A stretch of 64,000 nt of DNA from Hormiphora californensis (taxonomy: Eukaryota; Ctenophora; Tentaculata; Cydippida; Pleurobrachiidae). The notes under the pieces were generated by a model, which did not search any database, was not told the DNA's origin, and was given only the letters and a program-made list of their open reading frames with translations. This document shows positions 12,701 through 21,697 of this stretch, piece after piece. Both the position numbers and the translations under genes were made by a program. Position 1 is the first letter of the stretch, and every line of letters starts with the position of its first letter. The stretch covers positions 1,325,356 through 1,389,355 of the forward strand of contig CM035358.1 in assembly GCA_020137815.1 (NCBI GenBank), read 5' to 3'.

Positions 12701-15700
12701 ACTAATCATCATTGAGAGAATAATTTCTACACTTACCGATAGCTGCAATGGTTGCGACTCTAGTTGTAATAACATTTCCATTGTCTCCATTGGATATAAC
12801 ACAATAGTAACTACCCTCATGGTTAGCCTGGAGGTCGTGGACGTGCAGAGAACCTGAAATATTTTGATATGATGTTTGGGGGATATTACTATGTTAGGGG
12901 AGGGGGGGGGGTGTGAAGGAATTGTTGTTGCTATTTTTGGATGTGTCAGGGAGTTCAGTTGATCGGCCCAATAACACCTACCATTTTGAATTGACATGTG
13001 AATATCAGATGTATCCACCAACTCGTCCTCTAACACAACATCCTCCCCTCCAGTACTATCCTTAGTCTTGATGCTACCCCTCTCGGTAGGATCGTTAATC
13101 TTGTACCACTTGTAGCTGAGCGAGGCAGGTTTGAAACTGTGGACTACAATCGCAAGATCCAAGTTTCCACCAAGATAGGTTTCAGCAGATTCAGGCTGTG
13201 CAACTATTTTAAGCTTATCTGGAGACAGAAACGGATTGTTAGGGAATTTAGTAACACGAGTTCCTGTTTATTGACGCATCTTATAGTAAAGACAGTGCAA
13301 CGGGTTTTGTGTGCTAAACTCAAAGAATTAAAAAGAGCCTAATTACCATAGATATCTAGTGTAGTTTGGTCCTCAGCCGAAAAGTCGCCATCTTCAGCAG
13401 TACACTTGAAAGTGCCCTCATCCACAAATGTTACACTCTGCTTGTAGTGCACGATACGGATCGTTGTTGTATCCTGTTTGGGGAAAGAACATAAGATGGC
13501 GAGATTGGTGAAATGGCCCAGTATACATTTTGTGTATAGCTGCGCGCCATGTACAGTGTATACAAATGCTGAAAGTTGAACTTTCGAAACGTCCGTGAAC
13601 TAGCGCGCGCGGAAAATGTTCGGGACTCTCTGATGTAATTACACAACTCACAAGCGTGCAGCTGGTAGGAAGCAGACTGCAGTGCAGAGTTTACACACAA
13701 GCACACGCGTGAGATAAAAGAAGGGAGAAACTCAGAAACAGGGACTGTTCTGCCCCTCCCCTCCTCTCCCACACACACACTCTTTCTCTCTCTCTCTGCA
13801 TTACCAACCTGTGTGAACTGTTTTGTTGGTAGGATGACCCCCTGGAAGTTGAGGGAAACGAGGGGTTCGTGACCTGAGTAGGTCACATGACACACCACGA
13901 TCACATCACTTCCAAGCCTGAAGAGAGAGGAATGTGTTATTACCAACTATTATTATATTGCTGTCAAGATCTTGTAAAACTGAGGAACAGTTTTAGTGGA
14001 GCAGGGGATATTACCAACTCGTCAAAGTCTGTTAAAACTCGAGTTAATTGCCAATTAGTTACCAATTAGTTAATTACCCACCTAATTGGAGTGTCAGCGG
14101 AGGATGTGAAGGGGAAGATAATATCACCATTGTCACCCACTGACGGGTTAACAACCACATCTATCTTCACAATCGGTGCTTTTCCTGTGATAGAGGAGGA
14201 TGATAACAATCAATAGAGCTTGAATATAAAGTGCACCCATTTTATACCAAACCAATGTTCAAATATACCAAACCAATGTTCAAATATACAATGCGACTCT
14301 CGCTCAATCTCACTGTAGTGAAAACATTTGCCCACTCATGTCCCCTCCCCTTTATTCTTATTGCTGCACATACCGCTACAATAGGAGGTAGACACAATCT
14401 CGGTAGCATCAGTTAACCCTCGGCCACACATTGGTGAGAAGTAGGTCCACTCCCCGGACAGGGTGTCTCGGGTTTTGAGGCCAGTGTTAAACACTCCCAA
14501 CACCCCATGGTGCTCGTAACTGTCTACTGATTTGAGGGCCGCAGGGGTCGCCTCAACTTTCTGGAATAAGAGAGAATGTTGTTTTGTCGTGTTTCAGTTT
14601 TGTTTTTCAGACCACACCGCAGAAGTTGTCTAAAAGTTGTAAAAACGGGCATAAAATTCCAACAAGTGTCAAGTGTAGTTTTTAATCAAACATCAAATTC
14701 TTACCTTCCATTGCACAATCTCCGTTGACTCAGATCGTACCATCAATCCCTCTTCTGTTATGCCGATAAAGCCGGTACCATAGGTTGAGAAATCAGAGAG
14801 TCGGGTAGCTGAGGATCCGAATAGTTCGAGGGAGTCTCCAGAGATTCGGAATGTCATACCGTTCTTGAGGACCCATACCCATCCATTACAATCAATCTGT
14901 AATGGGGAATTGGTTGGAACATATCGGGAGATACATAAATCGTTTTGAGTCGGAGAATATAAAGAAGGTGGACCTGCACGGGACTTCATAGTTATCCAAC
15001 TTCAATCCAGTTTTATGTTTTTACCTCGACAGCGGTAAAGCAGCAATGTTGATCAAGAGTTTGATGCCAGGTTGAGTTTAGAGAGGTTCGGATATATATG
15101 TTACCATCCTCCCCCACTGCGTAGATCTTGCCGTTACTGGAGGTCGCTATGGAAACCATGGAAACGGTGTTCTCGCTGGGGGAGTGGAATGTTAGTGGCG
15201 AATAAATTGGTGGGAGACCTCCACCAAGTACCGCAAATAATAATGTGGTGAGATTCGGTTTTACTGCTGATCTCACCTGGTTGAAGTCCATGTAGCAGTG
15301 CTCGTGCTATACTCCAGTACCGAACTAACAACACGATTCACCCTATCTGGAATACTATCTCCCGTCTTGGTGCACTCCAATTTCCCATTGCACTTGATAA
15401 AGGTGCTACCGCTATCGATTGAGATGTACAGGGAACTGCCATCTGATCGGATGTCTTGGACAGCTGTTCCTAGCATGTGGACGATCTGAGGAGTGGGGAG
15501 TTAGTGTTAGGTGTATTTGGTATTTCAGTGTGTTTCTCTCAGCTTCGTATTTTCGTGGAGAGTATGATCAAGATATTTTTATGCTCCTCATTCAAAGGGA
15601 AGAGTCGACTGCTTTCAATCTTGGCACTTACCCAACTATCGAAGTCTGGGTGCCAAGATACGAGCCAGTTGAATGGTGTCAGGCCATACACCTGATCACC

Positions 15701-18481
15701 CACCACCACTACCCGCTTAACACAACAGCTATCGTGGATGTGAACCGGTAGAGAATCGTAAGAGTCCATCCTGTAGAGTTCATTATCACTTCCAACCAGG
15801 ATTATCGATCCACCAGACACTGAAAAGAAGAGAAGGTTAGTTGAACAGGTGTGATTTGTGTTTTACATTCTTCAACCATTCTGAGTTTTCAAAGGCTGGG
15901 TAGAGTTTTCAAGTCACATAGAAAGGTAGTTCATGTCAAGTTATCATGAGCAGTAGATAGTGTCATTGAGACAAAGATGCCATTTACCAAGAATACAGGC
16001 TATTTTTTAAATGTAAGAAAGATTTTTCCGGGCGTAATATTCAAGAAAACCATACATTTTAATTTTAAAGATTGTGTGTGATAGATTTCATGACACACAC
16101 CAGGTTGCTACATTTCTTACCCAGGTTGTTCTGAGATGAAGGTGGTACGGCTGATGGAGGGATAAAACTTACAATAATGAACTCAATGTTTAATAACAGC
16201 ATGTTTTAGTCAACAACTGTTACAAGCTAGATCTTAGATCCTAGTAGTAAATTCGATTCACGAGAGCCCGGTGGTTTTCAAAAGACCTTTGAATACCATG
16301 AACCATGAATCGCAAGACTTACCAGCTAGATCGACATATTCAGCATTACTGTTCACTTCAGAACATCCTCGACCCTTTGGTTGTCTGTATATCACATTAC
16401 CAATAACTCCAATAACCTCCGCCTCTAAAGGGTAGGATAGGATTTAGGAAACACAAGAAAATGCCCCAAAAAGTTGGGCCAAACAATGATTGAGATTGGA
16501 GTCATCAATGATTTACCGGTTTATTCTAAGTTTCTAAGAGCTCGAACTAGACTCTCATCTCTACACAGTACCTTGAATGGTTGCAGAGGCGTGTGTTACA
16601 ATGGCTCCATAGGTGTTACTAGCAACACAGCTGTAAGATCCACTGGTAGCACCAGTCAGACGGAATGAGAGGGTGTGAGTTGGTGTACTCTGGAGGAAGA
16701 GAGATTATAGTTGTGAATTGTTTAGTATCCCATCACGTTAGTAACCATTCAAATAGACCAACGAAAGTTTTGAGTACTCCTACTTTGTCTAGTAAGATTC
16801 AATGTCCTATTCCCGAGAGACAGCTAATTACCGTGTATGTGCTGGATGTGACGGGTATCTTCACTCCATCGTAGTACCAGGTAATATCGGGTGCAGGTAG
16901 CCCACCAGCTATACACACTAACTGGACATCCTTGGGCTCCGGGGATACCACAGATTCGGGCTTTCGTATGAACTTGGGTGGTACTGTAGGGGGAACAGGT
17001 GATTAAAATTAGATTATTATACTTTATTCAGAAAGCAGGTCACTCTCTGCAGTAGTAAGTCAGTTTCCAAAGTCAAGATTATGGATAGTCACCAAAAAGT
17101 CTCATACTGTTACCTAGTAGGATTTCTTAATACTACTGTTCCAGAAACTATATTTCCTATAATAAACTCACATCCAACAAAGACAGTGGTAGTCCTGCTG
17201 TCCTCTCCCATGGAGTTCAAGCCTCTGCAGGTGTAGGTACCCGCATCTGACAGCTCCACCACATCTATTGTGTGGGTTAGGGTACTGACAACGGTATCTG
17301 GGATCTGGATACTAACCTGCGTCTCCTTGCCTGGACGGGAGGGGGGTGTTAGGAGTGGAGAGGGAAGAGCGAAAATTTTGGGAAGGGTGAATCGGAGAGT
17401 GAGAGGGGGATGGAGAGGTCTGAGGGAGAGAAAGAAGGAGATGTTATAAGAAGTCCGGAGAATAGAATAATCCCCATGAAGGATCAAGAGTGACTCTCAA
17501 TCTATATTTTGTGCTTAACAGGTTATAAAATATAGTGTTTTCCGAGGAAGAGGAACGGGGCAATGAGACGAACTTGAAATATATTTCTGAGAGATATTTC
17601 ATTTTGCAAATATGAAACGAAAACATATTAATCTAGGAATATTCCAAGTTGGAACTTGATTAAGACACCAACCCGGCCCCGCGGCCGTGAATATTGATAG
17701 AGAAACTTAACGGAAATCATAGACAGAGATACAAAAATATGGTAATTATAATAAGGATTTTGGGCTCAATATTATTCCGGTAGATTAAATTACGATTGAA
17801 AGTTATTTTTGTTAGTAGAGCTGAACAAATTGAACTGAACAGAGTTAATGTAGGAGGGTGGAAAGTTTCTATCGAACTTTGATAACATCCCACCATACTA
17901 TGTCCAAATATGGAAATATGTAACCACGTGATGCCCATATATGGTGACTTACCTCTGATATCAGTGTGAATGAGGGTAATTCTGGGAGCGGGAAGAGCAT
18001 CAACAACGCAGTATATCGTTAGGGAGCTCTTAACTTTGACCGATAGGTTGTCTGTCAGCGAGATGATGGTTGGTGGACGTTCTGAGAGGGGTCAGAGAGT
18101 TAGGAATTAATTCTGGGATTAGACAGTGTATCGTAATAATATAACCATGCTGATCAAAGGGATTCAATGTGTGACACTAAAAAGTATCCTGTTCTAGATA
18201 TGGATCGGTTCATGACGTTTAGGAGAACGAAACACATTTTACGTGTTTTAAAACCAGAAATGAAAGATACATGCACGCCCTTAGATATTACATACTGATG
18301 ATTCAGAAAAGAAAAAAACAAACAAACAACAGACAAACAAACAAACAAACAAACAAACAAACAGCCAAACAAACAGACAAACAAACAGACAAACAAACTT
18401 ACTAATAATTGCATACTGATCACGTCGTTGCGACTCTACACATAAGGTCAAAAGGCAAAGAAGCAACAAAACACCCTTCAT
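538..18481 (-). CDS. Segment 3 gene: secreted Ig / tectonin / TSP1 mosaic protein (3' end outside window)
   Basis: I traced 49 exons by GT-AG borders with unbroken phase agreement from a signal-peptide exon (18403-18481) to 538-707, about 2,370 residues before the left edge. Domain order: signal peptide, Ig x2, short linker, tectonin repeats x5, Ig x2, tectonin x8, Ig x5, TSP1, Ig, TSP1, Ig x2, TSP1 x3, Ig x2 and continuing. The Ig-TSP1 alternation recalls hemicentin-type extracellular matrix proteins, but tectonin propellers are not part of that family, so no orthologue is named. Ig domains are each split by a central phase-0 intron and bounded by phase-1 introns; TSP1 exons are mostly symmetrical 1-1, the classical shuffling pattern. 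One exon (12194-12362) contains two apparent frameshifts. The role is inferred to be adhesive or matrix binding outside the cell. The start Met was chosen because it opens a textbook signal peptide; exon 2 could instead be reached from the upstream gene. Confidence 0.82.
822..1334 (-). CDS. Ig domain 13 (exons 1169-1334, 822-942)
   Basis: VTFSCSAEGVPTPRVMWFED and RTFNCLAQNEAGAALAS mark the domain. The acceptor region of the 822-942 exon is embedded in a 38-bp minisatellite (about 935-1095), each copy repeating the AATCAG acceptor. Confidence 0.83.
945..1095. repeat. 38-bp minisatellite overlapping a 3' splice site
   Basis: About four copies of a 38-bp unit starting AGATAACTGATTG. On the minus strand each copy reads CTCAATCAG/TTATCT, the acceptor of exon 822-942, so the first copy overlaps the real exon border. 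Confidence 0.8.
1437..2302 (-). CDS. Three tandem TSP1 domains c, d, e
   Basis: Three symmetrical phase 1-1 exons: 2129-2302 (YGDWSPWSTCSEDCGFG), 1771-1935 (SEWSEWSEWSSCIPTCGLG) and 1437-1610 (YTAWSDWSVCSEECGGG). Each has six Cys and ends in a C-P pair. The third uses a GTACGT donor. Tandem TSP1 arrays next to Ig domains are typical of hemicentin, SCO-spondin and UNC5/ADAMTS-like extracellular proteins. Confidence 0.9.
2458..2870 (-). CDS. Ig domain 12 (exons 2737-2870, 2458-2623)
   Basis: VELKCETVGIPAPEVEWLYN spans the phase-0 intron and GQYKCVAKNTAGTAFAEAE is the strand F/G region, a consensus I-set Ig. Confidence 0.88.
2978..3537 (-). CDS. Ig domain 11 (exons 3390-3537, 2978-3081)
   Basis: VTFSCQVGSVPPPEITWWS and AECYNCLGVNSE mark the domain. 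It has extra Cys residues (GTCVTFSC, LEICNI, AECYNC). The exon-exon phase is 2 here rather than 0. A 25-bp minisatellite fills the intron just upstream of the second acceptor. Confidence 0.82.
3090..3268. repeat. 25-bp minisatellite in intron
   Basis: About seven copies of GTGGACATTTAGAGGTGGAA plus ATAAG, beginning a few bases upstream of the acceptor of exon 2978-3081. The unit does not contain the acceptor itself. Confidence 0.85.
3560..3650. mobile_element. hAT-like MITE, copy 2, lacking left terminal repeat
   Basis: The internal sequence and right end (TTCGGTCGGTTCCTG) match 7404-7512; the left ~18 bases including the terminal repeat are absent. AATGATATTAA occurs on both sides (3548-3558, 3653-3663), consistent with a target duplication or with a microhomology deletion. 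Confidence 0.7.
3875..4027 (-). CDS. TSP1 domain b
   Basis: A single symmetrical 153-nt exon: SWSPWSDWGPCSKECDGG carries the WxxWxxW core, followed by VKSRIRAC and four further Cys ending FLCDR. Six Cys in total fit TSP1 spacing. WSPWSDW is the standard C-mannosylation and glycosaminoglycan-contact motif of the family. Confidence 0.9.
4028..4496. other. Intron without recognised element
   Basis: Intron between TSP1 b and the last exon of Ig 10. A short direct repeat GTCAGGCCAATGCTCTGAC occurs twice (about 4061 and 4117). Nothing else is recognised. Confidence 0.6.
4497..5140 (-). CDS. End of TSP1 a and Ig domain 10 (exons 5033-5140, 4812-4907, 4497-4611)
   Basis: The first exon completes TSP1 with TEKCMMPACP and then starts an Ig (DTLILSCE). 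Ig strand C, RVTWSKDGKPV, is in the second exon, and strand F, GDYKCTAYNHDGED, in the third. All phases are 0 internally, returning to 1 at the end. Confidence 0.82.
5300..5855 (-). CDS. Ig domain 9 and start of TSP1 domain a (exons 5733-5855, 5300-5587)
   Basis: Ig motifs are VVLSCNATGAPDPTVMWIN and GSYTCKATNVISTE. The 288-nt exon continues without a break into TSP1 (FGPWSACNVTCGAGVKSR, then CKDVLSARTTEC), so the Ig and TSP1 halves are fused in one exon, unlike the other TSP1 domains, which have their own exon. Confidence 0.85.
5986..6404 (-). CDS. Ig domain 8 (exons 6240-6404, 5986-6116)
   Basis: VTVSCTATGGPTTQIYML and ATYTCVVYNADGQDSAD mark the domain; the core Trp is replaced (QIYML). 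The acceptor of the second exon is duplicated: the same 3' splice site recurs 32 bp upstream (exon end 6116 versus 6148). Confidence 0.83.
6110..6173. repeat. Two-copy 32-bp duplication carrying a 3' splice site
   Basis: TTAGGGTGCCTGAATGAAGT followed by ATACAGGTGAGG occurs twice in tandem. Each copy has the minus-strand acceptor TTCAG|GC of exon 5986-6116. The offset of 32 nt is not a multiple of three. Confidence 0.85.
6557..6955 (-). CDS. Ig domain 7 (exons 6825-6955, 6557-6701)
   Basis: LRLPCKADGYPEPELSWMN and GSYVCEATNAYDTINTT give a consensus I-set domain, with the same phase plan as its neighbours. Confidence 0.87.
7137..7636 (-). CDS. Ig domain 6 (exons 7524-7636, 7137-7299)
   Basis: FILPCTATGIPEPTITWYK and GMYSCVATNTRGER are near-consensus I-set motifs. 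The intron between the two exons contains a complete hAT-like MITE (7404-7512). Confidence 0.87.
7404..7512. mobile_element. hAT-like MITE, copy 3, complete with 8-bp target duplication
   Basis: The 109-bp element begins CAGGAACCGACCGAA and ends with its exact reverse complement. It is flanked by perfect direct repeats TTGACATA at 7396-7403 and 7513-7520. An 8-bp target duplication and CAG-starting inverted ends are hallmarks of the hAT superfamily. No coding capacity, so mobilised in trans. Confidence 0.85.
7778..8241 (-). CDS. Ig domain 5 (exons 8057-8241, 7778-7898)
   Basis: Strand B is RIVLTCSAMGNPSPS and strand F is ESTYRCTNVNQYGSD. Phase 1-0 then 0-1. This is the first of five consecutive Ig domains after the second propeller. 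Confidence 0.83.
8538..12631 (-). CDS. Tectonin-like beta-propeller block 2 (8 exons, one broken)
   Basis: Exons 12516-12631, 12194-12362, 11836-12018, 10231-10362, 9983-10079, 9687-9852, 8956-9133 and 8538-8671. Blade strands include KMWVTEDLKEFYPIW, KVYGIGDDRALYLAN, YLYLMFTNGTLARYP, TMFYTNNQGKLFYSRA and TLYFVTPSTLYALDA. One blade has the vicinal Cys pair NSCCVD. The introns hold several transposable elements (8695-8845, 10429-10644, 11014-11185, 11484-11775). Exon 12194-12362 needs two 1-nt deletions to stay open, while the exons on both sides agree in phase with that correction. Function inferred as for block 1. Confidence 0.7.
8695..8845. mobile_element. TA-flanked MITE (pogo/Tigger-like ends), copy 1
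   Basis: Starts CAGTCAGACCCCGATTTAG and ends with the near reverse complement CTAAATCGGTGTCCGACTG, flanked by TA on both sides. It contains additional internal copies of CCCCGATTTAGTGG. TA target and CAGT-starting ends suggest the Tc1/mariner-pogo group; it is non-coding. Confidence 0.8.
9134..9686. other. Intron with CT-rich stretch
   Basis: Intron between two tectonin exons; contains a run of nine G near 9330 and a CT-rich stretch near 9505-9600. No gene seen. Confidence 0.6.
10429..10644. mobile_element. Foldback palindrome (~90-bp arms)
   Basis: Arm 10429-10519 is the near-perfect reverse complement of 10553-10644 (for example GTGACGGAAATGAAGGAG on the right arm, CTCCTTCATTTCCGTCAC on the left) around a 33-base spacer. 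No target duplication was identified. It may be a small foldback transposon or an inverted duplication. Confidence 0.8.
10645..11013. other. Intronic sequence with short palindromes and TGACGTCA-like motifs
   Basis: GTTTGAGGTCATTTATGACC forms a short hairpin near 10668-10695, and GTGACGTCACAAATGACGTC near 10797-10820 holds clustered TGACGTCA-like palindromes. These are CRE/ATF-type sites by sequence, without evidence of function. Confidence 0.4.
11014..11185. mobile_element. TA-flanked MITE, copy 2
   Basis: CAGTCGGACCCCGATTTAG at the left end and its complement CTAAATCGGGGTCCGACTG at the right, TA on both flanks. Same family as 8695-8845, with internal tandem copies of the terminal motif. 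Confidence 0.85.
11484..11775. repeat. Dispersed repeat, copy 2
   Basis: Second copy of the ~291-bp element at 28-318, preceded by a (TA)n tract and ending in the same GCCAGCGCAGTGATA. It lies in the intron between tectonin exons 10231-10362 and 11836-12018. Family unknown. Confidence 0.8.
12194..12362 (-). CDS. Tectonin exon with two apparent single-base frameshifts
   Basis: The exon opens with MVFVVLSDYKVYKLNYRG, a good tectonin strand, then hits a stop because of a run of five C on the plus strand at about 12309-12313; four would continue into a good blade (NSCCVDHIAVYTD). A second extra base is needed somewhere in 12205-12247 to reach the donor in phase 2. The next exon begins in exactly that phase (R-IDAQEWSKS), so the corrected frame is well constrained. 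This could be assembly error, an allele, or an exon that is skipped. Confidence 0.65.
12737..13218 (-). CDS. Ig-like domain 4 (exons 12982-13218, 12737-12853)
   Basis: The first exon has a strand C LSYKWYKIND but no obvious strand B Cys (LDLAIVVHSF occupies it). The second gives GSYYCVISNGDNG. It is an Ig fold missing one Cys, placed immediately before the second propeller just as Ig-Ig pairs precede the other propellers. Confidence 0.7.
13347..14184 (-). CDS. Ig-like domain 3 (exons 14082-14184, 13809-13917, 13347-13473)
   Basis: Three exons instead of two encode this Ig: strand B in SDVIVVCHVTYSGHEP, no clear core Trp, and strand F in EGTFKCTAEDGDFS. The GTTGGT donor of the middle exon is weaker than its neighbours, but frame continuity (phase 2 to 0 to 1) supports it. 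Confidence 0.7.
14374..15819 (-). CDS. Tectonin-like beta-propeller block 1 (5 exons)
   Basis: Exons 15632-15819, 15277-15485, 15025-15175, 14705-14896 and 14374-14560 encode consecutive blades. Typical tectonin strands are visible: GSIILVGSDNELYRMD, KIYAVGEDGNIYIR, GTGFIGITEEGLMVR, each followed by a Trp-containing strand such as STWHQ or IVQWK. This pattern (hydrophobic strand, G-x-D/E-G-x-hydrophobic-x-R) is that of tachylectin/tectonin lectin-like propellers, which in known proteins bind glycans or pathogen surfaces. Two blades carry a vicinal Cys pair (DSCCV, QHCCF). Ligand is unknown; binding to carbohydrate is inference from the family. Confidence 0.72.
16121..16424 (-). CDS. Linker exons before first propeller (16323-16424, 16121-16150)
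   Basis: A 34-codon exon ending in a single-Cys segment (GRGCSEVNSNAEYVDLA) and a 30-nt micro-exon (AVPPSSQNNL) keep phase 1 into the first tectonin exon. A comparable lone Cys stretch (NFERCPGSDGSLAI) ends the upstream segment at 22434-22624, suggesting a recurring linker at propeller edges. The micro-exon rests only on good splice borders and phase. Confidence 0.6.
16572..16983 (-). CDS. Ig domain 2 (exons 16832-16983, 16572-16689)
   Basis: Strand B and the core Trp are seen in VQLVCIAGGLPAPDITWYYD, and the strand F motif is GSYSCVASNTYGA. Phases run 1-0 then 0-1, the pattern used by almost every Ig in this gene. The exon acceptor at 16690 was placed at AG|AGT because only that choice keeps the Ig frame. 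Confidence 0.85.
17172..18081 (-). CDS. Ig domain 1 (exons 17953-18081, 17172-17330)
   Basis: The first exon carries strand B with LTIYCVVDALPAP; the second carries the canonical strand F motif DAGTYTCRGLNSMGED. The pair gives one I-set-like Ig domain at about residues 27-122. The usual core Trp is not seen in the first half (ITLIH occupies its place). The intron between them (17331-17952) has no coding signal; it is A/T-rich with short low-complexity stretches. Confidence 0.8.
18310..18397. repeat. (CAAA)n microsatellite
   Basis: Tract of CAAA tetramers with CAGA variants, starting five bases inside the intron after the signal-peptide exon donor. Confidence 0.9.
18403..18481 (-). CDS. Exon 1: signal peptide
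   Basis: The exon encodes MKGVLLLLCLLTLCVESQ followed by a short polar tail. A basic n-region, a leucine-rich hydrophobic core and a plausible cleavage after VES or ESQ make this a strong secretory signal. The donor reads A|GTAAG and ends in phase 1, matching the next exon at 17953-18081. A (CAAA)n tract begins directly inside the following intron. The exon sits about 4 kb downstream of the last exon of the neighbouring upstream segment, so it could be a true gene start or an alternative first exon. Confidence 0.75.
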
Positions 18482-18546
18482 AGTCCCACTAGCTCACATG
18501 TCAAACTCACAGTCTTTTTGCATCTATTATGTGTAAAACTATAAAG

Positions 18547-18556
18547 AGAGAGAAAG

Positions 18557-18647
<91 letters not shown>

Positions 18648-18650
18648 GGA
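18547..18650. repeat. (GA)n microsatellite upstream of segment 3 start
   Basis: Nearly pure GA/AG dinucleotides with a few interruptions, 66 bases upstream of the signal-peptide Met. Confidence 0.9.
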
Positions 18651-19344
18651 TAGAGAATTACTATTCACGATGGCATGATGTAAAGGCTGAATGAAACAAA
18701 ATTAGTATAGATTTCTTCCAAAGAGGTGTAGAACTCTAAACGTGCGGAACTGAAACAGTGAAAGAACTTCTAGGGAGAGTTACAACACTGAAGGTAGATT
18801 CTAAGAATCATAGTATGGAAGAAGTAGTAGTTCACAATGAACTCGATCTAGTTAAACAAAGGATATGAATTACACCACGTTTTACAAGCTATAAGCATGA
18901 CCGTACCATGCACGGAAGATGAATGAAATAGAGGGGATTGCTGAAAGAAAGATGTAGTTTCAAATGGAGAAGATATGGTATAGAAATGACAACTCGAGAC
19001 AACCAGGGATAGGATCTGTCAAACAAATGAAAATTATAGACAAAAACTGACGAATTTCCATATAAGGCTAGATTAGGATAAACGATATACATGTATCGAT
19101 CACTGGAGTTCCATCAACTACAGATCAATATTCAATCATCTCCTGCTTGCTAGATCTTGTGTGGGGATATGATCCCTATTGATCCTATAGGATAACAAAG
19201 ATATAGTGAGTAAATCAAGAGATCACGTCTAGTGAACGAAATTGAGATTAATAACGGAATAGTACCGAATATTCGGATTACAAAACACACACACACACAC
19301 AAAATATGCAAGATTCGCGGTGAGGGGTCCGAAACTTTTAGATG

Positions 19345-19462
19345 GGCTGAGAAGAGAAAGAGAGAGAGAGAGAGAGAGAAAATAGAGAGAGCGAGAAGAG
19401 AGCGAGAGAGAGAGAGAGAGCGAGAGAGACGTAGAGAGAGAAAGAGAGAGAAAGAGAGAGAT

Positions 19463-19497
<35 letters not shown>

Positions 19498-19560
19498 CTA
19501 TGAGTAGATCAGAGAGAGAGATAGAAGAGAGATAGAGAGAGGAGGAGAGAGCGAGAGAGA
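19345..19560. repeat. Interrupted (GA)n tract
   Basis: GA dinucleotides with AAAG, GCGAG and GTAG interruptions. It gives spurious Arg/Glu open frames. Confidence 0.9.
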
Positions 19561-21561
19561 ATAGAGACTCTCCGATGCTATAGACACTCTACGCTAAGAG
19601 CGAATGCGATCGAAGAGAGAGAGAGAGTGAGAGAGAGATGAAACAGTGAGCTTGTTATGACCCTAACTCACTCACTATCACTCTCTCTCTCTCTCTCCAA
19701 CATAGTGCATAGTTATATTATTCCTGCAGATTGCAACGGAATATTATCATTTCTCGGACAGAGGATAAACATAAAATTCCACTTTACTTATTAGTTGAGG
19801 ATTAATGGATATATCATTCTATTAAAGATCCAGGGTGTGTCATTGAATTTACTAAACATATCGAGATATCAGCCGGGGTTTAGAATTAAAACGTGATGGC
19901 CTACACGTGAAAGCTAAATAACCAAACATCAAATGAAAACTAGCAAGCCAACTTTGTCTTCCTTGGTAGAAAACTTTGAATATATTCCTTTTGCCTAAGC
20001 TGACTAAACTCCCAGAGCGAAAAAGAGAGATAAATACTATACTAAAGAGAGCAAAAGAAAGATTGTTACATTAACTAGGGGGGGGGGGGGGAGAGAGAGA
20101 CCTTGATGAAGCTTGACAGCTTACTACCCAATCTTCCGAGACTCTCATGTGTTCCCAGGTCAACACTAATTCATCCAGCTGTAAGAAGTTACAAATCTCC
20201 CTTTAAAGTGAGATCGTAACTTTTACTAAAGATAAAAGAGTGAAAGAGAGTTTGTTACACTAACTAAGGAGAGAGAACATATGTATATTCATTATATGAT
20301 TATACAAGCAAAAGTATGCAGACAAGATAAAACTTGGTTAGGAAAGGAAAGTTTTTAAAAGGCCTTCACACCTTACCAACATATTGTAGGTAACTAGATG
20401 TACTAGTAGCCTGACAAAGCCTGATAAAAGTAGTCTATCTCTCCGTGTTCTCTCTATCTCTCTTTCTGTTCAGGAATTTGTGTTCTACAAGCCGTCTATT
20501 GGAACACTGGAGTACAAAGTGCTTGCTCAATTTCAGTTCCAAGATGAATATACATATATCAGATTCAGCTCTAGATATTCAGATTCTCAGGAGAAACTAC
20601 CGAGAAACTTTAAAATGAATGGCTATCTTTTATATTTCTTATTTCTATCTTTCTATCTCTCATTATGCATGAACTCTTATGTCCCTGGACTTATTCAAAT
20701 TGAAGTTGCACTGAATATTATATGGGTCATGCAGGGTATGATGAATGATCTGATATAATTTCCATGCTTCATCAAACAAGAGAAGATTCCAGGGAGATTT
20801 ACTGCTGAAGTTATACAAAACAAATTCCGAAAAATCATTTATGTTTCTTGAAGTTTTGTCTGTTTCATTCTCACTTTTCGTCTCTCTATCTCCTCTCCCT
20901 TTTTCTCTCTGTCTACTTCTCTCAACGGTCTAACACCCTCGAGTTCTTCATCATATTATATTCCGACCTTTATATGCTCCATTTATTCCACAGGTTCTCT
21001 CCACCCTCTAATATTCTAGATATAAGAGGGGAATATGACATCTAAAGCATGTGCATGTTGCAGGGGTGACATGGAATTGCAGAAGGTGAGCCGTTAGGAA
21101 TTAAACTGAATTCACACAACTGATACATCCCTCCCAATCCCCCCTTTCTATCTCTCTTTCTCCATTTACTACCGCCCTACTTCTGATCTTGTCACCCAAC
21201 ATACGAGCTGCAGCAGGGGCTAGATCTATTTATAAAACTAAAGGCCACACCAGAAAAAGGACCTGTTCGAATCATGTCACAGTATGTGATACTAAATCCA
21301 TCAGCATGTCTCATACATAATATCATCACCACAAAGAAAGTAGCTGGGAGGGCGGGGGAAGAATTCAAACACATAATTGGAAATGTCTGCACACGTGTGG
21401 ACATATATTTTATGCAGGGATTATGCAGCAGGAGCTGGGAGTATAAATTAGACAACTAGTTCCGATTAGGATACCAAGATTATACCAAAATTATAAATGT
21501 GGGGCTGAGGCTTTCTTTAGATTAGGTAATACGATAATCGGGTAACAGGGCCATCTGGAGA

Positions 21562-21697
<136 letters not shown>

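Noticed and set aside
20480-21045. Plus-strand ORFs with hydrophobic segments between segments 2 and 3
   Set aside because: AT/CT-rich low-complexity translation, no recognisable domain, no splice or start context.
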